From assembly GCA_951640195.1 (NCBI GenBank), contig OX621171.1:310001-374000 (forward strand): a stretch of 64,000 nt of DNA, in the 5' to 3' direction. Made by a program: the position numbers and the translations under genes. Shown piece by piece: positions 43,021-52,939 of the stretch. Position 1 is the first letter of the stretch; the number at the start of each line of letters is the position of its first letter. The notes below the pieces were generated by a model that did no database searches, was not told the origin of the DNA, and was given only the letters and a program-made list of their open reading frames with translations. This stretch comes from Porpolomopsis calyptriformis. Lineage: Eukaryota > Basidiomycota > Agaricomycetes > Agaricales > Hygrophoraceae.

Positions 43021-43819
43021 ATGCGCTTACTCTATTCAACAGAATCATGTTTACTTTGGCATTATGAACAGACAGTATCAGACACCCCCTTTGTTACCCC
43101 TTCCCCTCTTTCCCTTCTTTGTACTACTATAACAGCATATACATTATCTAATACCAACAAGTCTGTCAATCAAACTTGTCCCACCCTGTCTATGCCAGAT
43201 GTGACCACTGAGTGCCCCAAACCCCCTACTTCTCCCCTTCCCAAATCATTGTCTCTCCCTTCTGTCAATTCAATCGACATTGACTCTCTTTCTTCCCCCT
43301 TAGATATCGTTAAGGCTATTAAGGAACAGGCTAATTATGCAATCCCAATTCTTCAAAAATGGTCTCACCCTGCCCAATCGCTGGAGATGACTCAGACCAC
43401 TATTGATCAAATCAATGCCCTCTCAATGGAGAGCACTATCTGAGCCCTCCACAAACTCAAGGAACCTCACGTGTTCATTCATGGCTCAGGCTCAAGGAAT
43501 CAATTGACCCTCAAGACTGTCATCACTACCTTGGATAATCATGCTGAACACCTTGCTACTGCTCTCATTGACAGCAGTTGTGAAGGTTCATGTATCAATA
43601 TCAAGTATGTCCATGAAAACGACCTTCACACAACTAAGCTTGCTTGACCCATTCCAGTACACAATGCTGATGGACAACCCAACTCTGAGGGACCCATCTC
43701 TGAAATGGTTGCACTTGAGCTCAAGGTCGGCACCTATGTTGAATGGATTAACTTTGGAATCACAAACCTCGGCAAATCTCAGATTTTCCTCAGACACGAT
43801 TGGTTAAAGATTCATAACC
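43021..43819 (+). pseudogene. A2 protease region, interrupted by F
   Basis: The ATG at 43021 opens MRLLYSTESCLLWHYEQ, as in A1. A 140-codon open part ends at 43441 (LSMESTI). Beyond it, in frame or after indels, come the active site IDSSCEGSC (Asp kept, Gly to Ser) and ITNLGKSQIFLRHDWL. It breaks at the TSD TAACC of element F and resumes at 50260 with PSID. Confidence 0.82.
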
Positions 43820-44074
43820 TGTTACATCCCAGTTCTAACAAACTCTGATGAACTCCAATGAACTCCAATAACTCCAACAACTCTGAACACTCCATACTTT
43901 TCACATGTTTCCTACTTATGATGTCCTCTGTCGTCACTATGTCTCAGATATAATTATCTAGCAGGTATATAAGTACTGCATTTTTTCCTGTATCTGTAGA
44001 CAGAATATCAACTAAGTCCCGTCGTTTATTCAACTCCAATCTCCGAAATCAACTCCGAAACTTCGGACCTAACA
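43820..44074 (+). repeat. 5' LTR of F with promoter
   Basis: 255 bp with a short tandem of a GATGAACTCC-like unit near the start. TATATAAG is at 43966-43973 and the predicted RNA start AGACAGAATAT at 43998-44008, 32 nt downstream. Confidence 0.95.
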
Positions 44075-44076
44075 GT

Positions 44077-44087
44077 ATATTCTGTCT
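44077..44087 (+). other. Self-complementary primer-binding site of F
   Basis: ATATTCTGTCT, 2 nt after the LTR, an exact 11-nt reverse complement of the predicted RNA start at 43998-44008. Eleven bases is also the length used by Tf1 of fission yeast. Confidence 0.8.
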
Positions 44088-44109
44088 CTAGCTCGGGTTT
44101 TTATTCACG

Positions 44110-45336
44110 ATGACACAACACACTCTCGAACGTTTCATGGGATTTTCAACTAGAAGTCGATTATCTCCAACCAACTCTGAAACAAGTCCTGTGTCTCCAA
44201 CTATGCGTATATCTGAAAGGCTCCCTACTGCTTTTCATGATCGAGAAAATCCATTATGACCCGTAACTCCACAGACCACTCAAGGTCAAGCATCAACTTC
44301 AGTTGAAGAGACACCTCAAGTCCAGCCAGCTCAGGAAGCTCCAGAACAGGAGACAGCTGAAGAGAGATTGATCATGGCTTTTCAAAATATTGCCACCATC
44401 GCTCAAGCTTCTTCTGGAGCTAAACCCACAAAATCCAAAGTCCGAGAGCCTGATCCTTTCGATGGCTCTGATCCGATGAAACTCCGACCTTTCCTAGTTC
44501 AACTTCAATTGAATTTCAAGGATAGGCCTTCTGCGTTTACTTCCAATGAAGCTAAGGTCAATTATGCTATGTCGTTTCTGAAGGGAATGGTGTTATCTTT
44601 ATTTGAACCTTACCTTTTGGAGACTATTCCTAACCCTCCATTGTTCCTCTCAGACTTCTCGGAGTTTGGCTCTGATTTATAGGACCAATTTGGACCTTTG
44701 GATCCAATAGGAACTGCCGAAGCGGAATTGGAATCTTTGAAGATGTTTGATAATCAACGGATCGCCAAATATATTGTGCACTTCAATAGGCTAGCAGTTC
44801 AAGTCCAATGGGACGTCGGAGCACTGCAGCATATCTTTTACCATGGTCTTCCAGATCAAATCAAGGATCAAATGTCTCAAGTCGGAAAACCAGCCACATT
44901 GGTAGCTATGAAGGAATTAGCTCAAACGATTGATGCTAGGTATTGGGAATGTAAAGGAGAGCTTAAGCGGGACTCTGGTCGTGCTCCGGCACCTCCAACG
45001 AATGCTCCTAAACCACCTTCAACTCCAACAACACCTTCTACTTTCAAGAAAACTCCTATGAAATCCACTCCGACTACCTCAACTCCGAAGCATCCTGACC
45101 TCTCCAATAAACTCGGAAAAGACAGAAAGCTTACTCCAGCCAAACGAAAACGTTGTTTGGATAATAACTTGTGTATGTTTTGTGGATCCCCAGGTCATAT
45201 GGCAAAGGAATGTCCAAAGTCTGGTTCCTCTGCTTCAAAGAAGGCTTCTGGATGTGCTACTACTGTCACTGAACCATCCACTCAGGAATCCCCTACTCCT
45301 ATTCCGAGCGCCCCTCCAGCTGCTCCGGAAAAATAG
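44110..45336 (+). pseudogene. F gag, nearly intact
   Basis: Starts at ATG 44110, 35 nt after the LTR. Ser/Thr/Pro-rich N-terminus, then FQNIATIAQASSGAKPTKSK, the capsid-like PDPFDGSDPMKLRPFLVQLQ and NYAMSFLKGMVLSLFEPY, IAKYIVHFNRLAVQVQWD and LAQTIDARYWECK. A Pro/Thr-rich linker leads to the knuckle CMFCGSPGHMAKECPK (CX2CX4HX4C). Two stops break it: TGA at 44257 (a CGA-type change is likely) and TAG at 44680. The natural stop is TAG at 45334-45336, overlapping the start of the pol frame. Length about 408 codons, normal for a chromovirus gag. Confidence 0.88.
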
Positions 45337-46298
45337 GAGGCAGTCTGCATGAGACGCGGAATGTGGACTGCATTGAAACCATTCCTGCATCTTCTATTGT
45401 AAAGCTCAACGCTTCCATTCCTTGCTCTGATTCCTTTCTAATTACTTTATTTATCAACTCGTTATCTATTCCAACTCTTATCAATTCAGGATCCACACAC
45501 TGTTTCTTGGACTTTGATTTCGTTCACCGAAACAAGCTCAAAACATCTCCGCTTCCTCCGAAGCAACTCCAATTATTTGATGGATCTCAAGGGAGAACCA
45601 TTGATGTGGAAGTTATCCTCCCTGTCCAATTTCCATCTGGAGAAACTCTAGATATTGAGTTTTTGGTCACTCCGTTGGATGCATCATGTTCTGCTGTTCT
45701 TGGATTCAACTGGCTTACCCGCTACAATCCGTTGATTGACTGGGTTACAAGCAGTATTTCATTCGGGACACCAAAACTGATGTATTTGTCTTCGTCATCG
45801 ACACCCATACTCTCTGAGGCAACTCCGCTTGACCCTCCAGCTCTGATTCCAACTCTGACTTCACTTCCTCCTGTGTCCATTATTTCGGCAGCCGCATTTG
45901 TACATGCTAGCAAGCAAGAAGGATCTCAATCATTTGTTCTTCAAACTGCTGATATTTCAAAAGCGCGTTCTGTTAACATCTCTGATGTTCCTCCAGACCC
46001 TATGTTTTATGTGAAAGTTCCTCCAGAATATCATGACTATGCTGATGTTTTCAGTGAAGGAAAATCTAAATGTCTTCCTCCTCATTGTTATAGTGATCAC
46101 CATATTGATCTAGAGGAAGGTACGACACCTCCACTGGGACACATCTATTCTCTTACTGTTGCGGAACAAGAAGCCCTTTGTATATTCTTGGATGAGCACC
46201 TTAGAAAAGGTTGGATACGTTCCTCTGGATCTCTGGGCGGTGCTCCGATCATTTTCATCTGCAAGAAAGATGGTTCCTTACATTTATGCGTGGACTAT
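45337..46298 (+). pseudogene. F protease and start of RT
   Basis: The first open part of pol, in the -1 frame relative to gag and open back to 45333. The retropepsin active site reads LINSGSTHCFLD: Asp has become Asn by an ATC-GAT to ATC-AAT (CpG) change. CSAVLGFNWLTRYNPLIDW is the C-terminal half. The linker has YHDYADVFSEGKSKCLPPHC, and RT begins with EALCIFLDEHLRKGWIRSSG and FICKKDGSLHLCVDY. The TGA at 46299 sits where the conserved Arg of VDYRG is expected. Confidence 0.9.
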
Positions 46299-47447
46299 TG
46301 AGGCATCAATAAAATCACCAAGAAAGATCGTTACCCACTTCCACTCATCTCCAATCTCCTGGACCATGCCAGTAAAGGTCGTATCTACACCAAAATTGAT
46401 CTGTGAATTGGATACTTCAATGTACGAATCGCAGAAGGGGATGAATGGAAAACCACTCTCCATACCAGATATGGTGCTTTCAAATTCTTGGTTATGCCCT
46501 TAGGTCTATGCAATGCCCCATCAACATTTCAATGTTTCATGAACAAGATTTTCTCCAACCTCTCCGATATCTCCATTGTAGTATATCTTGACGATATCCT
46601 TATCTACTCGGATAACGTTGCAGATCACTGGAGACATGTCCGCGAGGTACTCCGAAGACTCCGATTTAACAGTCTTTTCGGAAAACTGGAGAAATGTTTC
46701 TTTCATCAAGATACAATTGAATACCTTGGATTTATCCTTTCCCCTGGTGGAATTACTATGGACCCTGCCAAAGTTCAAATTATCCTGGATTGGCTGGAAC
46801 CATGGAAAATCAAGGATGTCCAGTCGTTCTTAGGTTTTGGAAATTTCTATAGGCGTTTTATCAATAACTACTCGGGATTGGTATCTCCGCTTATGCGACT
46901 GACCCAGAAAAACATTCTGTGGAATTTCAATACTCAATGCAAATTTGCATTTGAATCCCTGAAGCAGGCCTTCACTTCCACTCCTGTTCTTGTCAATTTC
47001 ACTCCAGGATCACGTCTGGTAGTAGAAACAGATGCCTCTGACTACACTATAGCAGGCATCTTATCAACTTACGCTGAGGATGAATCATTACATCCCATCA
47101 CGTTCTACTCTTGGACTTTAACTCCGCCGGAGTTGAACTACGATATCCACGACAAGGAGCTATTAGCCATTCACGATAGTTTTCGCAACTGGCAACATTA
47201 CCTTGAAGGCTCTTCTGACCCAGTCGACGTTGTCACTGATCACAAGAATTTGGTGTATTTTTCTAGGACCAAACTCCTATCACGTCATCAGGCTCATTGG
47301 TCTGAATTTTTATTGGGCTTTAATCTTGTCATTCGTTTTCGCCCCGGAAAACTCAGAGCAAAACCGGACTTCTTAACGCGTCGATATGACATAAATCCTA
47401 AAGAGGGAGATAGCGACTATGCCAGTATCAATCCTCAGAATCTCTGA
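46299..47447 (+). pseudogene. F reverse transcriptase and RNase H
   Basis: After TGA codons at 46299 and 46404 (both at conserved Arg positions), the RT continues: MPLGLCNAPSTFQCFMNKIF, the catalytic VVYLDDILIYSDN intact, EYLGFILSPGGITMDPAKV and DVQSFLGFGNFYRRFI. RNase H: VVETDASDYTIAGILSTYA, YDIHDKELLAIHDSFRNWQH and VVTDHKNLVYFSRTKLLSRH, with all acidic residues present. It ends RFRPGKLRAKPDFLTRRYD. The long stretch 46488-47447 is open for 319 codons. The TGA at 47445 is again probably a former CGA. Confidence 0.93.
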
Positions 47448-49019
47448 CCAGTTTTTACCTCGGAGCAACTGGCTTCGTCCCTATGAGCTTTATCCTTATT
47501 GGATCCAGTGTTAAAAGCTGCATTCATTATAGATGTAGACTCCCTCCACTCGAAAATTTGGAGTTCACTTCGTGATGATCCAGTGGCTATGGAGCACCTA
47601 GAGGTTGTGGAGTTCAACTCCAATGCCAACTCCAATGTCCGATGGACTATTGACACCTCTAGTTTCCTTCGTCACAATAGTCGTATCTATGTGCCCGATG
47701 TAGATGACTTATGACTTCAAATTTTGCATATGAAGCATGATCATCCAATTGCTGGTCATTTTGGTCAAAACAAAACACTTGAATTGATCCGACGAGAATA
47801 CACATGGCCGGAACTCCAGACCTTTGTAAAGGATTACTGTAACTCCTGTACTATGTGCGCTAGGTCCAAAGTCCCTCACCATCGACCTTATGGTTTGCTC
47901 AAGCAACTCCCAATTCTGGAGAAGCCTTGGAATTCCATCTCCATGGATTTCATCGAGCAACTCCCTAACTCCGATGAATTCTCCGCTATTCTTATTGTTG
48001 TTGATTGATTCTGCAAACAAGCTATTTTCATACCAACCTTTGACACCATCACTGCTCCTCAACTCACTCAACTTTTCCTTGTCCATGTATTCTCCAAACA
48101 TGGAGTTCCCTCACATGTCACCTGTGACCGAGGCTCGGAGTTCGTCTCCCACTTTTTCCAGTCATTGGGTAAAGTCCTTGACATGCGTCTCCATTTTACC
48201 TCTGGGTATCATCTGGAAGGTGATGGACAAACCGAACAAGTTAATCAAACCTTGGAGCAATACCTATGGATGTATTGTAACTATCAACAGGACAACTGGT
48301 CCCATCTCCTGGCTATTGCGGAATTTGCATATAACAATGCTCCGAACACTACTACTGGGATATCCCCTTTTTTCACTAACAAGGGTTATCATCCTAATAT
48401 TTCAGTACACCCTGAGCATGATCTTACTTCCATTCGAGCCAGAGAACTAGCTGTTAATTTGGACGAACTCCACTCCAAACTCCGAAATACCATCTCCAAA
48501 GCTCAAAAGTGTTATCAGCACTATGCTGACTTAAAGCGCATTCCACCCCCTGATTTCGAAATAGGAACTCAAGCCTTCATAAAGGCCAAGTTTTTCCAAA
48601 CTACCAGACCCTCCAAGAAACTCTCGGAGAAGAACTTAGGTCCTTTCAAGGTTATTGCCCAAGTTGGAACCCATTCCTATACTCTCCGTTTGCCTAGTTC
48701 TATGAAAGCTATCCATCCAGTCTTTCATGTATCACAGTTGGAACCAGCCTCACCGAATACGATTCCAAACCGAGTACAACCTCCGCCTCCTCCGGTAATC
48801 ATAGACGGAGAACCGGAGTTTGAGATCTCCAAAATCCTAGACTCGAAAATTGATAATAGGCGTCGCTTATGGAAATTATTGTATTTGGTTCATTGGGAAG
48901 GCTATGAAGGTACCAAGGAAGAAACCTCATGGATCCTCGCTACTGAGCTAGGACATGCTTCGGAACTCGTCTTGGAGTTCCACTCCGCTTATCCAGAGAA
49001 ACCCAGACCTGACTATTGA
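47448..49019 (+). pseudogene. F integrase and chromodomain
   Basis: Same frame as RT, with TGA at 47484, 47712 and 48006. HHCC finger: HMKHDHPIAGHFGQNKTLEL and CNSCTMCARSK. DDE core: SISMDFIEQLP (Asp), TCDRGSEFVSHFF (Asp) and EGDGQTEQVNQTLEQYL (Glu), all kept. The GPFKVIAQVGTHSYTLRLPS domain follows, then the chromodomain (FEISKILDSKID ... LLYLVHWEGYEGTKEETSW) and the end at 49019. TGA 48006 lies in VVD-x-FCKQ and TGA 47712 in DDL-x-LQIL, both expected Arg. The open part 48165-49019 is 284 codons. Confidence 0.94.
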
Positions 49020-49066
49020 TTTCTTTCGCTCTTATTTATCCTTTTCTTCAATTCAAAAATCATTAT

Positions 49067-49835
49067 CTATTCCATTGAAGGGACTATTTCTACATCCCTT
49101 ATGGGCATTTCCTCCTCTGACATCTCTGACTCCTCCAGCTCCTCCGACCTTTCTCCGCTTTCTCCACTATCCTTGTAATCTCCATCTAACAACTCCTCAG
49201 TCCTTTCCATGGACTCCCTCATTCTCTTCATCTCCATTCTCATCTTCTTCATCTCCCCCTGAACTCCTTGCAACTCCTCCCTCAGATTCACCATCTCCGA
49301 TGACTCTGCATTTCCATGTCGCCTTTTTCCTCTGTGCTCCGGTTCCTCTGTGGTACTCCAGACACGTTTCCTTTTTGCTGGTTCTTCCCCCACCCAGCAT
49401 TTGGCCTTTACCTGTTGGCAGGCGGTATAACTCCAGGCCTTCCCCTGTCTGGTCGGCCACACACACTCCTCTGCGCTCACTTTCCTAATATAAGGATTGC
49501 ATGGAGCCCTCCTAAACGAACTCCAGTCAACTCTGGAATAAAGTGGATAAAAAAGAAAATACTTACAGCCGTCTGATCAAGGCCTCTTGCCCTGATCTTT
49601 CCTCCACTGCCATCTCCGCCTGCTCCGCTGTTCAAGCCGCCTCCTTTACCCTCCTTGCTGCCTCCCTTTTTGCAGCTTTGGCCACCTTTCTAGCCACCCG
49701 TTGCTCCTCTGCCAACCAACGCTCTTCCTCCACCCTCCGGGCCTCCTCCGCTTCCTCGCGCTCTCGTTGTTCTTCGTTTTCGAGTAAGACTTGCAGTTCT
49801 GCAAGTTGGGCTTGGATCTCATTGTGAGTGGGCAT
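49067..49835 (-). pseudogene. Antisense spliced ORF in the 3' region of F
   Basis: On the strand opposite to gag-pol. Exon 1 (about 49835-49567) starts MPTHNEIQAQLAELQVLLEN and is a Glu/Arg/Ala-rich coiled coil. Intron 49485-49566 (82 bp) has donor GTAAGT and acceptor TATATTAG. Exon 2 (49484-49067) joins in frame: VSAEECVWPTRQGKAWSYTA, CQQVKAKCW and the basic PAKRKRV, then a second coiled coil, EELQGVQGEMKKMRMEMKRM, and an acidic tail to the stop. A single TGA near 49632 breaks exon 1. The Cys pattern ECV...ACQQVKAKC resembles the second half of a fungal Zn2Cys6 cluster, but the first Cys pair is not seen. The function is unknown. Nuclear DNA binding would be a reasonable guess and no more. 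Confidence 0.68.
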
Positions 49836-49991
49836 TGTTAATGAAGAAGAGTGATTCACCGGACCTTATTATATATGTTCCAATTTCAAACTCCGACGAT
49901 TCTCCGAAATCTGCCACCTTCCGAAACTCCGATTTCTTGGTTATTACCAAACATGGTCAAGTCCAATATGTGGTCTCGAGGGCTCTCCCTT

Positions 49992-50001
49992 AAGAGGGAG
50001 A
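49992..50001 (+). other. Polypurine tract of F
   Basis: AAGAGGGAGA, 3 nt before the 3' LTR. The stretch 49836-49991 between the antisense ORF and this tract shows no other feature. Confidence 0.75.
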
Positions 50002-50004
50002 TAC

Positions 50005-50259
50005 TGTTACATCCCAGTTCCGATGAACTCCGATGAACTCCGATGAACTCCGATAACTCCAACAACTCTGAACACTCTGTACTTTTCACATGTTTCCTAC
50101 TTATGACGTCCTCTGTCATCACTATGTCTCAGATATAATTATCTAGCAGGTATATAAATACTGCGTTTTTTCCTGTATCTGTAGACAGAATATTGACTAA
50201 GTCCCATCGTTTATTCAACTCCGATCTCCAAAATCAACTCCGAAACTTCGGACCTAACA
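50005..50259 (+). repeat. 3' LTR of F
   Basis: 255 bp. Against the 5' LTR, three dinucleotides read CA in one copy and TG in the other, which points to an ancestral CG at each. Confidence 0.95.
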
Positions 50260-51594
50260 TAACCCCTCTATTGACTAGAAGGCAAACTCTCTGATTCTCG
50301 ATCAATGCCCCCTGGACTGTCATCCCTCTCCCCTTCCTGATTCTATCAACATCAATGAATTGACTCTTGATGATGGCAACCATCTGCTCATGGTCGACTT
50401 CAACCCTGCCATCCAAATTCATTTGATGGGAAAAAAGTCTCAGGATCTCGCGATCAAAGCCTGGGAAGCCCAGAAGAAGGACTGCACATGGAAAGAAATT
50501 ATCCCTGAATACCTCCACGAATTCCAAGACGTCTTCACCAAGGAAGACTTCAATGAACTCCCCCCAAGTTGTCCCTGGGATCACACAATTGAACTCCTCC
50601 CTGGAACTGAGGAAAAGCTTGATTGCAAGGTCTACCCCCTTTCTATGGATGAATATGCCTAATTAGACAAGTTCTTGGAAGAGAACCTCTGCACTAGATG
50701 AATTTGAAAATCAATCTCCCCCATTGCATCACCTTTCTTCTTCATCAAGAAGAAGGATGGTTGACTATGCCCCATCCAGGATTACAGAAAGCTTAATAAC
50801 ATGACTGTCAAGAATCGATACCCCCTCCCTCTGATCAATGAATTGATTGACACCCTACAGAATGCTTGCTACTTTACCAAGCTAGACATTCATTGGGGAT
50901 ACAACAATGTCTGGATCAAGGAAGGAGATGAACACAAGGCTGCATTCCAAACTAATTGCAGTCTATTCGAACCTTTGGTTATGTTCTTCAGCCTCACCAA
51001 CTCACCTGCAACATTCCAAAACATGATGAATAACATCTTCCACATCCAAATCGTTGAAGGACATGTCTTGGTCTACATAGATGACATCCTCATCTTCGAC
51101 AAGGACCTCAAAATGCATCATCAACATGTTTATGAAGTTATGACCACACTTCATGAACATAAGCTCTATCTCAAGCTAGAGAAATGTAACTTCAATCAAT
51201 GACAAGTGGAATACCTCAGGGTCATCGTATCAGAAGGCCATATCAAGATGGATCCTGTCAAGGTTCAAGGAATCACTGACTGGCCAACCCCCGAATGCAA
51301 GCATGATGTTCAAGCTTTCCTTGGATTCTATAACTTTTATCATTGATTCATCCATCACTTTGCTGGGATTGCTTGACCTCTCAACACGTTAACTGGAAAT
51401 GCTCCTTTTGACTGGACTGTTGAATGCCAGGATGCCTTCGACACCCTGAAGACGATCATTACTACTTCTCCCATTCTCTCTATTGCCAATGATAACAACT
51501 TCCTCCATGTAGAAACTGATGCCTCTGACTATGCATTGGGTGCTATATTATCACAAAAACAAGACAACGTTTGGAAGCCCATTGCTTACATCTC
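50260..51594 (+). pseudogene. A2 reverse transcriptase and start of RNase H (3' part of A2)
   Basis: Resumes A2 exactly at TSD TAACC: NPSID, a stop, then CPLDCHPSPLPDSINI and the linker EFQDVFTKEDFNELPPSCPW. RT blocks: [40 protein letters not shown] and the catalytic [11 protein letters not shown] intact. The RNase H start, VETDASDYALGAILSQKQ, is at 51510-51560. Stops occur at 50660, 50699, 50763, 51200 and elsewhere. It is cut at 51594 by the 3' LTR of B5, so integrase and the 3' LTR of A2 are not in the window. Confidence 0.88.
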
Positions 51595-52003
51595 TGTTAT
51601 AAACCAGTTGTTTAGAACGCATTTTACTTTGGGTGTTCTGTCCCAAGAGATGAAGGTATTGTTCTAAGTCCTTGTTATGAGTAGCTAATGAGGAATCAGA
51701 CTTAAGGTCTGATACATACAGAAGGTACCCTTTATATACTGACTACTTATCTGTGTGAGTCAGTGCGACATAAACATGTGTAGAGATAAGGGATGAGTCA
51801 TCGTGACTGATGATGAATCATAAGGGGTTGAAACATAACGGAAATGAAAGGTGTCCACATATGGATAGAGTAATGGGGAATCCCAGAGAAAGGCAATGGG
51901 GAATCCCTAGATGAGATAAGGAAAGATGGTGGGGATTCCCAAGATAAGATACAGGTTTGCATATGATAAGATAAAGAAAAGAAGAAAATTTGCGACCGTG
52001 ACA
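51595..52003 (-). repeat. 3' LTR of B5
   Basis: 409 bp. Three GGGATTCCC-type boxes in U3, TATATAAAGG near 51735 (minus sense). It borders A2 RNase H sequence on the left (ATCTC) and the purine-rich AAGCCGAGGTGTA (minus sense) on the right. Confidence 0.9.
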
Positions 52004-52880
52004 TACACCTCGGCTTCAAAGGAAATTTGTCCTGAATTTCAAACTTGGGCAGTGTCGGTCGTTTCATTCTCTGAGGCCTGGGTTAGGATTTCCTCAGTAG
52101 CAGGGGCCTTGATAGCTACTGAGAGGGAAGCGATGGGTTCGGCTTCCCAAGTTGCTTCAACTGGGGAGGGGGCTCGGACCATTGCGACGTCGTCGTTGTC
52201 GTCCAGGTACTCCAAATCAAGGTTGATGGGGTGCTTGACCAATCTTCCGTACTTGATCAGCGTCTCTCTCATTGCGAGATCTCGCTGAGACTGGAGGAAA
52301 TCTTCCCTGGTGAGCTGTTTGGCTTGATGACTCTCTTCCATGAGCTTGATAATGGTGGCGCAGGTGGTGACATTGTAACAGTCTACCCATGTTCACTTCT
52401 TTTGTCATTGGAGCTCCCAAAGTTTGAGCTCACTGTTGTCCCATCAGTCTTTCCAATACAAGATTCTCTCTCATAATAACTTGTTTTCAGCTTGTAGGGC
52501 GTCGCGCTCTTGACGAAGTTCTCAGTTCCAGTTGCTGATGCTATTGCTGTGAACCGTGAGGTGGGAGATGGTGATAGCGGGGTCTTTGGGAGGAGGGGTT
52601 TGTCCTACAAAGAAGTCTTCTGTGCAGGCGCAAGCCTGTCGATGTAGTTGTCGAGGAGAGGAAGCAGTGGTGGAGGGACTGGGGGTGGGGGATCGGAGGT
52701 GGGATGGGGAGATCCGTCCAGCATGTCGGATGGCAATTTGAGGGGAAGGGGATCATGTGGATCATGTAGTGGGCATGATGAAGTTATTGCGACATTTTGG
52801 TTGGGTGGTCTTGATCATCGCAACAAAGTTATTGAGTCGTGAAGGAAAGTGGAGATGTTTTGCAGTTTATAAGGAGTGAT
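52004..52880 (-). pseudogene. B5 accessory ORF: coiled-coil protein
   Basis: The most continuous copy of the B accessory ORF. From the N-terminus: a Pro/Ser-rich part (52765-52541), PPPKDPAITISHL and NWNRELRQERDALQAENKLL (helical, two stops in place of Glu/Arg codons). Then the open segment 52341-52039: MEESHQAKQLTREDFLQSQR, MRETLIKYGRLVKHPINLDL, EYLDDNDDVAMVRAPSP and ATEEILTQASENETTD. It lies between the chromodomain and the 3' LTR, sense to pol. The family is not recognised. Confidence 0.65.
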
Positions 52881-52939
52881 TCTAAAAATAGAGGTCAATT
52901 CTTGGCAGATAATATAATAACAGACGAATGAATAGAATC

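Larger units (their letters stand above)
40596..43819 (+). mobile_element. Element A2, 5' part (continues at 50260-51594)
   Basis: A second family A copy, plus strand: 382-bp 5' LTR, primer site, gag and protease. It is then split by element F at 43820 and continues at 50260 with the protease-RT linker and RT up to 51594, where the B5 LTR interrupts it. The two parts join in register at the F target duplication. It is inserted in B4 gag. Confidence 0.9.
43820..50259 (+). mobile_element. Element F: full-length chromovirus with antisense gene
   Basis: 6440 bp with two 255-bp LTRs (43820-44074 and 50005-50259) and perfect target duplications TAACC (43815-43819 and 50260-50264). Gag in one frame, pol in the -1 frame with protease, RT, RNase H, integrase and chromodomain. 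A spliced antisense ORF occupies the 3' region. The LTRs differ at about 18 of 255 positions by my count, all transitions and mostly CpG sites. No indel breaks pol; only TGA stops do. Confidence 0.96.
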
